The notes under the pieces: model-generated | Told to the model about the DNA's origin: nothing | Database searches by the model: none | Seen by the model: the letters and a program-made list of their open reading frames with translations, nothing else | Program-made: the position numbers and the translations under genes | Assembly (NCBI GenBank): GCA_947359465.1 | Contig: OX375876.1 | Span: 66,966,998 to 67,030,997 of the forward strand | DNA: 64,000 bases | Reading direction: 5' to 3' | Source of the DNA: Metellina segmentata | Lineage: Eukaryota; Arthropoda; Arachnida; Araneae; Tetragnathidae | In this document: piece by piece, positions 38,301-50,300 of the stretch | Position numbering within the stretch: position 1 is the stretch's first letter | Layout of the letters: the number at the start of each line of letters is the position of its first letter

Positions 38301-41300
38301 AATTTAACAAATTGCGAGATATTTCGTCATCAAGATATTGCCGAATTTTCGATGATGACCAGATCGTTTACATTTTTGACGATGACGAGAACAAGGGTAA
38401 GTTTTCTTTTAATGCCGATATATCTCGCCCATCAAGATCTAGTCACTAATGACGAGACAACTCCAGGAGGGTTAATTTCGTTTGGTCTTTAAATTCCTAC
38501 CAACCTCCTGGTAGTTGTCTAGACGATCTATCTTTTCATTAGCAAAATGTACCAGATCTTGATAGACGAGGCATCTCGTGATTAGAAGAAAACTGATCCC
38601 ATCTTGATATTGTAATCTTATAAAAACTAGACAATATCTTGATGATGACGAGATACCTTGTCGAAACCACTTGGAGGGTTAACCGTCCGCAAAACGTTTT
38701 ACCAATCTTAACTGAAGTGGGGAAACAATCATGAGTAAGCTAAGGTGGGAAACGTGAAGTCTTGAGTCAATTTGTAAGTAATGGTCTATAGCTGTCTTTT
38801 CCCTCTGTAGACGACTTGTTTACGACCACATTTCCTTCGTTGGATGGATTGTCTACCATATTCCGCATGTTCTCGGTAAATACGTGAAGCAATTTGATGA
38901 CCGTGATTCATAGCTACAAGCATAATTGGTTACTTACTGCACTATATTGCTAACTTATTCTACTACATTCATATATGGATTAAAATCTCATAAGTTGCAG
39001 AAATGTATAATCTAGAATCAGACCATTATCAGTTTCTCCATGATTACATACGTGTTATTGCTTTCCAATACATAGAGAACTGCTTTATTTAAAGCAGTTC
39101 CGATTCCACTGACATAGACTGGCATTATGAAGCGGCGAGGTAAAGTGTATTGTATTGTTTACTTAAAGGGGTACATAATGATTCGCCTATTCAGGGTTAT
39201 GGAGTATATGGTGTCATGAAACTAGATAAGTTCGTATTTATTGAACGTAAATTAGAACACAGGTAATTATAGTCAAGAAATGTAGAATGCTTAGTATCTA
39301 ATGTTCTCAATTTCCGAACTTGAATGCGTCTTATTAAGCCGGAATAGGAAATCCTCTAACCTGAATATATTCCGCAGGTGGCCGATTCGGGCAACACTGA
39401 TACAACGATTCATTTGTGAACCAATGAAGAGAACTGTTGATTACCTGCACAATGTTGTTTTCCGCAGTGAATTGAGCCAAGTCCACGCTTGGTTCATAGT
39501 GCAGCATTTTGCATGCAGTTCTAACAATTTCCACATTAGCAACGATAAATCCAACGGAGAAATCGAAAGCGTCGTAGATTATAGAGCAGATTCCATCCAT
39601 GATACTATTCAAGATTCCCGACAGCGTTACCTAAAATGAACATTGGTTCCAAACAGTTACAAAGGTCGGTTGTATGAGTTATGGATTAGCAAATGTCCAC
39701 GTTGGCGTGGTGTGAAAGTTTGGAGATTGGGGTACCAACTCAAGTGTTGACTTCGTCATCTGATCGAGATTCAAAGGTACGTAGTGTTGGTTTTACCTCG
39801 GGAATTGTTCCCGGATCGTCGCCAATAGCATGTTGTGTTATTTCAGTGTGATGTTAATGAGTTTATTCTACCGCCATTATCAAACATGTCGACCTATGAG
39901 AGCACACATTCGACATTAATGAATGCTGCAAATTTGAGGCTATTAATCTAAGTATGATGCAACGTCCTGGAGCTATTCCTGTCTTCTGTAAAGTAATCGA
40001 TTACCAATCGGAAGGTTGCGAGCTCAAAACTCGACCCATCTTATACGTGAGGGCTGGTGAACGTTAAATCTGTTGTGAACTCAAACGCCCTAATGTTGTC
40101 GGGGTGTGAAAGTTTGGAGAGTGCGGTGCCAGTTTATGTGTCTATCTCGTCATTTGAGAGTGGTTCATAATTACGAGGTGTTGTCCTCAGATCTCTCTCC
40201 CAGACAATCGTCAGAAGCCAGTTGTGTTGCTTTCAGTGCGATGTTAAACTGGATACCTATCTTTCCTTTTATGCACTACTTAATTTATTGCTTGAAAAAT
40301 AAAGTCCTTTGATTTAATTGTATGGAATATTCCTTTATATGTGAAATATATAATGAAACATTAAGTGTAAAACATTAAAAAAGAGAAATGTTAGTTGAAG
40401 GCGTATGAAGTGTGCTTATTTTGGTGATAGTTAAAAAAATACATACCCGGAGTAATCGAATAAGTCTGAAGCAGCTCATGGCAGCAAACAAATATACTAT
40501 GTGAAATGGATATGTCCTCCTGTATGCGGAAATCACTATAATGCCGATTATAATTTGAACAGCAGCAATCACAGTGATCAAGAAATCAATTTTATTGCCA
40601 TGAGATCTGAAGTATTCACGAAAACCTAATGCTCCAATCTAAAAGATAAAGACAGTTAAGTTTTGCATTTATGATGAAACACATGGGATTGTGCGTGTTT
40701 AAACTTCCATGGGAGTTCTAATGTTATATTCAACCGAAGTTCAGAAGTTTGAATACTAGTCATAATGCCTGTTTGGGTTGGTGTGGAAGTTTGGAGAGGT
40801 GGGGTGCCAGCTTAGGTGTTGCTTCGTCATCTGACCGTGGTTCAAAAGTTGTCCTCGGATCTTTCCCTTTAGGGAATGATCCCGGACCGTCGTCAATAGC
40901 CCGTTGTGTTGAAATTGTTGCGTTAAAATTGGTAATTATTAGTACGACGTTAACTAATAATTACCAATTACCAAAATGTCTGTACTGCACAGTGTTTTCT
41001 ATCAAATATATTATCATTGTGAGATTATGTTATCAATTAGGTCAAATACAATGAATAAAACATGCAGCTCAAATAAGTCAAAATAAGACCATGTTTTTTG
41101 TCAGCAAAATAGATAAGTTTGACTTTTGATAGGTTCAAAGGAATCAAGTGCATCATTATAATTTAAAACACTAAGGGGCTCCGCCCCCTGCTCGCTTACG
41201 CTCGCCAACCCCCGTTTGTATGACCAACGTTTGATCGCATCCAATTTAATTATTAACCTATTTAAAAAACAATAGTACCGTAAGAAAGAGTACATTCTGA

Positions 41301-44300
41301 GGTATACTGCGATATTTTAAAAATTAAAAACTAATTGTAATAAGATATAGATACGGCAGTTTAAAAAAAATAACAAAAATGTCCCGATTTTTCCCGAATT
41401 TCAAAAAAATATTATCAAGAACCAAATTGAAATTAAAAAAAAAAAAAAAAACTCGACGAGGTGCAAAAATTTACGCTGAAAGGTACTCTTAAAAAAAAAA
41501 AAAAAAAAAAAAAAAACTCACGGCTGAAGACTGAAAATTTGTATGTGTTTTGCTCACTCGCGGAAGAAATTTCGCTTCTTCAATTTTGACACTCAATAAA
41601 CCCTAAATTAATAGCCGCATCGGAAAAAAATCTTAATAATTGTCCAAGGAATACGATGAAGAACGAACCATGTTAATTTTGTTTTTTTCCGATCAGTACT
41701 TTCTCGGAAACCGTCTAAGAATCGAGCTAAACAACACAGTTTTCAATCCTGCGGCGGCGGCGGTAACTTTTTTTTTGGGGATATGATGTATACTTAAAAT
41801 AAAAGCTAAACGAATCTACGAATCTATAATGCGCAATTATAAAATGTATGTTTATATTCACAGATGTACGGAGTAGTTGGGGGTCACTTGGATTACCCAC
41901 TGCGCTTGCAGGCTGCGAGTTGTAGGTGGAACAAGTTAAATTCCTGTACCTGATCTGGATGTATTTCTGTTCTGTGTCAGTAAAATGTTTTTAAAATATG
42001 TCCATTTTTTTAATGAAAAGACATTGCTTGGCTTGATTTGGCTTTACTGCCATCAGAATACATAGACGAAATGAGTGATACATTTATTTGACAGGAACAT
42101 TCGAATTCTTTCAATAGCTAGTGTTTTACGATGCTTCAACATAGAAGAATTTATCAACTACAAAACGGACACAAGAAGTAACTTTTATCAGATTCAAGTA
42201 TTATGAGATTCTTGATTTTTAATACTCACATGATAGTTTTAAGATTCCACATTCATAAACATGCAAGACACGCAACGAACATAAAAACATACACTGTACG
42301 TGGGAAAAATGTTTGTGCCATACGTGACTTGCATGCAGAATTTTAGAAATAAATCTTACAAGTAAAGATGATCCCTCTTTTAAAAGTATCTAATCTTAAA
42401 GCTTGTAAAAACAACACATTACCGGAATTTTATACAAGCATTGAGTGTTCCATTTTATAGGTTCAAAGTTCTCTTTTTGAAAGTAAAGAGACTTTACATT
42501 TATTTGCGAGCATTAAAAATGATTTGTCAGTATATCGTATAATTTAAATTCAGATAGTCTTTTCACTATTTTGTCATTCTGTACTACTTTTTGAACGATT
42601 CTTTGACAGAATGACTTGAAACATTATTAGGTTTCAGTAGATACATTTAAAATTTAGAAAATGTTTTCAGGCTATGTGAAGGATAGATATAAAGATTTAT
42701 TTTATGCCTGTGTTTATAAAAAGGTTTGATTTTTAACGGTTTTTATGGGTCCCAATGTTGAAATAAACATGTAACGAGGGAAATCGAAAAATGAAAATAC
42801 AGAGCATTATAATGTATACATATAAATACAGAGCATATAAATTATTTAAGTGATATTACATTTTTTTTTATCTATTGGTTCGATGTAAACTGTATTTATT
42901 GTAAAGATTTAAAGAAAGGATTTGATTATTTCAAGACAAAAATAATTTAACCTTTACGCTGCGACAGGTAGATAATAGTTATCGCTAAAATTTCGTTTTC
43001 ACCAAGGCATGGTAAAGATCTGTGTACTGTGGATGTTATCCTCCTTTTAAGTGACCGCTGGCATCGATCACCATTTACGAGCTGTCTGCGACTGACCTTC
43101 TAGAGGGTTCCTACTTTTGTTCGGTACCCTACCCTGTCGACAGTGAGGTGAGAACGCTTTGGAGGAAAGGCAGATAGGTCGCTCAGGTGATATCTATCTC
43201 ACGCCAAGCGATACGCCCCTCAATACTATGAAAGGAAAGCGTCAGTTGTAAATGACACTCAAGGCTCTATCGCTTAAGTTAGGTAATTACGTAGGGGGGA
43301 GGGTCGGACACGCAGGCGAAAGATCCGTTCTATGAGACGATTGAAAAAAAAAATCTAAGCTCCGCAGCGTAAAGGTTAAATGTACATAAAGGTACCTTAG
43401 AATTGTAATTCGGGCTATCTCGTTTGTACAAGAAGACTAAAGATTTTTATTTGTACCTGGTTTTTTTTATATATTATAGTTTCAGACACAAGTAATGTTT
43501 CTGTGGAAAAATATTTCAATTAAGAATTAAAGTTATTGGAAAGGTATTTCAATAAATATTTGCATCAATTATTTATTGAAGTTATTTTAGAAAATTAATA
43601 AAAAATGGCATTTAAAAATTTATACACGAACCCTTTGGCCTTTGATAATGAATGCAGTAAAACATGAATACTATCATGATCCATTAAAAGTAAACGATGA
43701 CTGAGCATATAATAAATCAGTTCCATATAATTTAAATAAAAATAATTTTTTAACTAGAGCAGTTGTGTCTACCCTGATAATTAATACCCTTTTAAAAGTT
43801 GGAAAGGGAGAAATAAAGCTTATACAAATACAAATACAAATATTGACGACCAGCTACAGGCTCAAGCCCAACAAGGCTGGTCCTTTGTTTATGAATTCCC
43901 CAATTCCCACTGACTGTCCAATTGTATCTTAAATTCGTACACTGCTTTTGAATTAACAATATTTTCTGGCAACGTGTTACAACTGTCTATTAACCTATTA
44001 AAGTAGTAGTTTTTCCTTAAATTCCGATTAAAATGTGTCTCATTCAATTTAAACCCATGGCCCCTTGTTCTGTTATCCCTATTGAAATTTAAGCCCTCTG
44101 TGTCCCCTTGTTTTACAAACTTGAAAAGCTGAATCAAATCCCCCCTCCTCCTTCTTCTTTCCAGTGTATACATATTAAGCTTACTTAAACGTTCATTATA
44201 GTCGAAATTTGCTAGCCCATTTATTATTTTTGTTGCTCTGTGCTGAACCCTTTCAATTAATTCTATGTCCTTTCTCATATATGGAGCCCAGAATTGTACA

Positions 44301-47300
44301 GCATATTCTAGATGTGGTCTTACTAAACCCTTATATAACGGCAAGATTATATTCTTATCCCTTGAAGTTACAGTCTTTTTAATATACCCCAATAACCTAT
44401 TAGCCTTTTTACCCGCAGCTGAACATTGGTGACCCATTTTAAAATCCCTGTGAATTATCACCCCAAGATCCTTGACTGTTTCTCCCTCCTTTATATATTT
44501 ATGCAAGTCATCATGAGCACAAGTTTAACTATATTAATTGTACTTCAAATTAAAAAGAAAAAAATTACGCAATTAAAAAAAAAATCGAAAAATAATTTGT
44601 TGCTATTATAATGTTTTTTAAATTTACTGACTTCTAAACTTTTGTGTGGATATCTTGAAATCCTAACAATTAACTTCCTCTTTATTCAAGCAAAGTTCAT
44701 AGTTGTACTTGACATACGGGCTAATAAATCTATATAAATACGAATGAAGTGTTTGTGCATTGAATATTTTTGATCAATTTGTATATTTCGTTCATTGAAT
44801 ATTTTCGATCCATTTTGGGTCCTTCTGATGCAATTTGGTACTTCTCAAGCGCGTTTGGTGTCTATCCATCTATGGGTATGTGTGTACCCAATGACGTTCA
44901 AACGGTTTAATATATTTTCATGAAAATTTGCATACTGTGAGTACTTGCATTCATTTAGTGACTGAACATGGTTGCGTAAGTCTGTCTGTCCGTCTTGCTA
45001 TTCTATGTTCTTATGTATTTATTTGACTGAATATAAGGCTATCAAAGTATGACTAAGCCTAACCCACCAACATTCCAATGGAAATAAATGCGCCACCACC
45101 GGAAATGCACGTCCAAACGGTTTAATATACTTTCATGAAAATTTGCATACTGTGACTACTTGCATTCAATTAGTGACTGAACATGGTTGCGTAAGTCTGT
45201 CTGTTTTACTGTTCTATGTTCTTATATATTTATTCGACTGAATATAAGGCTATCAAAGTATGACTAAGCCTAACCCACCAACATTTCAATGGAAATAAAT
45301 GCTCCACCACCGGAAATGCACGTCCAAACGGTTTAATATATTTTCATGAAAATTTAAATACTGTGAGTACTTGCATTCATTAAGTGATTGAAGATGGTTG
45401 CGTAAGTCTGTCTGTCCTTCTTACTGTTCTATGTTCTTATATATTTATTCGAATGAGTATAAGGCTATCAAAGGCAATCAAAGTATGACTAAGCCTAACC
45501 CACCAACCTTCCAATGGAAATAAATGCGCCACCACCGGAAATGCACGTCCAAATGGTTTAATATATTTTCATGAAAATTTGCATACTGTGAGAACTTGCA
45601 TTCCTTTAGTGACTGAACAGGTTGCGTAAGTCTGTCTGTCCGTCTTACTATTCTATGTTCTTATATATTTATTCGACTGAGTATAAGGCTATCAAAGTAT
45701 GTCTAAGCCTAACCCACCAACATTTCAATGGAAATAAATGCGTCACCACCGGAAATGCACGTCCAAACGGTTTATGAACCATGAAAATTTGCGTACTGTG
45801 AGTACTTGCATTCATTTAGTGACTCAACATGGTTGCGTAAGTCTGTCTGTCCGACTTCCCATTCTATGTTCTTATATATTTATTCGACTGAATATGAGGC
45901 TATCAAAGTTTTTTTGAAACTCAACTATTCCTTAAGGTGTTTGTCATACACTAGAAAACACAAAAAATTGACTAGGGAACATCGAATTTATTTTTGCTTC
46001 AAAATATTTCCCAACTTAGTTTTTAAAAGATACTAAGGTCCGGTGAGCACATCCGATTTTTCAACGTGCGGCACCGAAGCCCAACTACGCACACATAGCC
46101 GTGAATTGACGCAAGTACTCATTTCGCGCCATTTGCGACAAATATTCTAACGTAGAAAACGAAACGTGTTTATTTTGCTTACTTGGTGTAAAAAAAGTAT
46201 ATTTCGAAACAAAATAGACTTTACTGGATACAACCATTTATTAATTATTATTTGTATTCCATTTATTTATGAAAACAAGGTACTTAAGACCGGAGAAGTG
46301 TGTGCGGAGACCTGCGGCGCCGTGGGGAACTGCGGTACAAATTGCACGCAAGTTGGACGTGCGTCACCGCAGCTGCGCCGGAAGGATGTGTGCACTACTC
46401 CATTGGATCTAATGTATCTCAGACCGCCCTTGCATTGCCGCAGCGGTGCCGCACGTTGAAAAACCGGATGCGTGCGCCGGGCCTTAAACCTTGTAAATAT
46501 TCGGAATATTTCTTTCGTTACAATTGGTTTTTGTTTGGTTCTGTCAACATGTGCAGACATGTTTCCAAAACTTTAAACTCAATTTCTTAAGAACTGAGTT
46601 TTTGCAGATGGTTATAACTCAACACAGTGAATCGATCTATTATAATAATTTTTGTATCATTATAATATATGTAATACAATGAATGTTTGATCTTTAATCA
46701 GTTATTAGGTAAGCAAGGAATTTTTAGTTGATTTTAAATGTTAAATTTCTGAAAAAATCTTTATTTTTATGCATACTCCTTTGGAAAAAAAATTGTGTAA
46801 AAAACCTATTCCCTCTATCAATTTGATTGAAGGTCAAAACATGAAGAATAAGCTTAGGAATAATTTACAACAGGAGCCTTTGAATAAATTAGAATTTGAA
46901 ATATCAATGTTCCAAAAAAACATTTCGATTCGTTAATTATATAAAACATATACAGTTAATGATTGTATTAATCTGATTTTTTCACCCAAAAATCATTTTA
47001 AGCATAAGCCAATGACAGATCTAAAAAAACTTGATTCTTAAAGTCAGAATTTAAAACAAAATCTTCTAGTGTATACAAACATACCGTAAAGTTGTTACTT
47101 AGTAAAAACTTACTCCAAGGGAATAATTTCCAACAAGAGCCTTTCTGAATAAATTAGAATTTCAAATATCACTGTTCCAAAAACATCATTTCAATTAGTT
47201 AATTATATCTTAACTATACAATTAATGATTATATTAATCTGATTTTTCCCCCTTAAATTATTTTAAGCAAAAGCTAATGACACATCTAAAAAAACACGAT

Positions 47301-50300
47301 TCTTAAGGTCAGAATTTAAAACAAAATTTTCTTGTGTATATGTTACCGCTAAAGCTCGAAAGCCTTTGATGTGCACATTATATAGCTAATCTGCAGATTA
47401 ACTGATTTGCTTCGTTAACGTGCGGAATCGAGAGCTTTCCGCTTTTAACCTAGGTAATGTGCACATTATCGGCTTCCGTATCGTTAAAGTTCAAAAGTTT
47501 GTTTCGCTTATTTCCTTTCCCTCACCTTCCCCTTCTCCCTCCACTTCCTAATTTTAGTTTGGTTTCGTCAGCGTCTTGTCGTCACGGGTTGGTTTTATTT
47601 ATCATAATTTGTGTCGCCTGCCAGTGCGTAGCATAACTAATTCTGTGTTAAAATTCGTTTCTTCCTGTTAGCGCGTGAATTTACGCCGTGATTTTTTTAA
47701 AGCAGATAAATTTAACTTCTAAAAATCTATATATATAATTCTCTTACGTGGCACGCAAAAAAGACGTTATTTGTAATCGCGTTTTGGCAACACTGTACGG
47801 TTGTTTGTTTATCGCGAAGTCTCGCGCATCGATTGAATTTATAGCGTTATCGGATGAAATTTTATTGAAAAAAAAAAAAAAGGAAATTTTAATGAGCTGT
47901 TGCAGTTAGTTTAAAATAGAATTCAAAGAAAGCGGAGGATCTTTTCAGGGCCAACAATTATAGTTCAACAAGACGCTTGCACTACATTTTTCGGCAAAAA
48001 ACTCAATGAAAAAGTGTGGGTCGTTTGAGTGCTGGGAAAATGTACACACAAACAACATGCTGGGTATTCAATTTCTAAAGCAACGCTCACATTTCGAGTC
48101 AAAATTTGCACAAAGTTTTCATTTGAATTTTGATTTTAGAGATACTGTGTATATTTTTTCTGTAATACAGCAAATTTAGATTTAAAAAACATTTTTTTTG
48201 GTAAATTTTGTAAACAATCCCTTCTGCTAGAACACATGTCTTCATTGAGGCGAGCGAAGCGAGCATAGGTTCGCGCAGCGAATCAATGAGGATTGCGAAG
48301 CAATCCTCCGGGGGTTGGCGAGCGTTAGCGAGCAGGGGGCAGGCCCCCTAGTATAATATAGTGTTTTATAGACATGATTCAGACGAGACAGACGAGAGTA
48401 TGATTCCATAATTGAAAATGTGAACCGAATAAAAGTTTCCAAGAAGAAAGAATCATCTCGAGATTATCGAATAATTCAAAGGTATGATGTGTTGCTGTTG
48501 TTCCATCATAGATCTTATTTTCACTTTAACGAGTGCCTAGTAGGTAATGTGTAGATTATCTAGGTAATTTGCGGATTACCTAGATAATTTGAGAAATGAA
48601 AACATTTTCAGCACTTTAACGGATCACCCCAGTTAATCTGCACATTACCTAGATCATCTGTAGAATAACTGATTACTGCACTTTAACGGTAACATATACT
48701 ATACACACACCTTAATGTTGTTACTTAGTAAAAACTTACCCCAACTGCAGCCTCTAGGATATAAAACATAGCCAAAAAGGCGTTGATGATCTCGAAGACT
48801 ATCAGCTCATCACCGAAATTATCTATGGAGTGCGGACGTGTGTCTTTTATGAAGATGCTGATGATTTCCCCCGCAATCGGGATGACATTGAGCAGCAGGA
48901 CCCAGTAGAGCATCATTTCCAAACGCCTGCTGAAATAGATGCGGATGCACTTATTTCGGAAACCCTTGTTCCCTGTCTTCTTGTACAGCTCCCCTTTGTT
49001 ATGTCTGGGTTCTATGCTGAACTCATTCATACTCCTCATAACCCTTCTCTAAAAACAAATTAAATGGCGAATAAGACATTTGCATGGTGCGAGTATTTTG
49101 CTTCAGACAGTGTGGAATGCTTGAATGTCAAAGAGTTTTTCAGTGGAAACGTACACTGTACTCTCAAAAGGCACCGGACCAGATTCGAACTAACGTACTC
49201 ATCCACAAAGCAAGGGCTGTTACGCATTGGTTTGATGGCATTGCCGTATGGTTGCACAGAGCGCTGATATGAATCCAATCGAGCGTCTATGGAATTAATT
49301 AGAGCTAGAATACGAAGTTTCTAACCGAGGCACACCAAAGTTTGCGGCTGCATTGTGTACTGAGTGGAAACACATACCTATCGCTGTGTTCCAGAATCTT
49401 ACGGAAACATGTCTTGAAGGATCAATGTGTGTGTTAGGGTCAAAGGTGGATCAACACTTTACTAATGTACGCCAATAATGCTATATTTTGTTTCTGATCC
49501 AGGTGTCCGATGTGTTTTGTCAGTACAGTGTACCAGAAGAAACCTCAAAAGTGGTTTATTGTCCTTTTAACGACGATTGGCCCCAAGACCCTTCAACACT
49601 AAACTGTTCTTGTAGAAAATTATAGCTAGACTTCAAGGATGACTCATTATGGATGAGGAATGGCTCATTATGGATGACGAATGGCCATTATGGATTGTTG
49701 ATGAGGTCATATAGAATCTGGCCGATAAGGTCACTTAATCTCTGATCAGTATGGATCAGATATAACATTCGGACATTCCTTGGTATTTGTGAATCATAAT
49801 AATTTGGAAAACTAAAAAGGAATAGCCACAGATTTTTTTAGCATTAAAGTTTAATTTTTGATGCTAGAATGGCAGCCACCAGACAAATTCCAGCCCAAAG
49901 TTAATTTCTCTGAAATCTTGAAAAAATTGAGATTCGTTCTGGATAAGCACTTGTTAGAACTCGAAGTGCTGATAAGAGCGTTGAAAGGGATAAGAGCTTC
50001 TCATTGGCTGTGCAAAATTAAATAGAGCTATCATTGGTGGTATGACAAAAGGTAGGAAGGAGAATTGGCGGACTTGCGGGACTTTCAGTGTCCAAGAAGA
50101 GTTTTACCGGGTCTTCTTTTATTTGGGGGATAACGCGCTTGCGACCATGTAATGGGCATACTTTCGGTGAAAGATTAAAAAATAATAATTATTGATTATA
50201 TTTGGTAACATTGTGAAATGGCAATTGGTAATCTGCCAAGTTATATCTTCTGTCATTTCGAAAGTAACATGTGTAATACCAAAAAAACACTAGCTCCTTC

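Noticed and set aside
46166..46590. Several overlapping frames of about 96 codons on both strands
   Set aside because: They come from the GC-rich inside of a MITE, where stops are rare.
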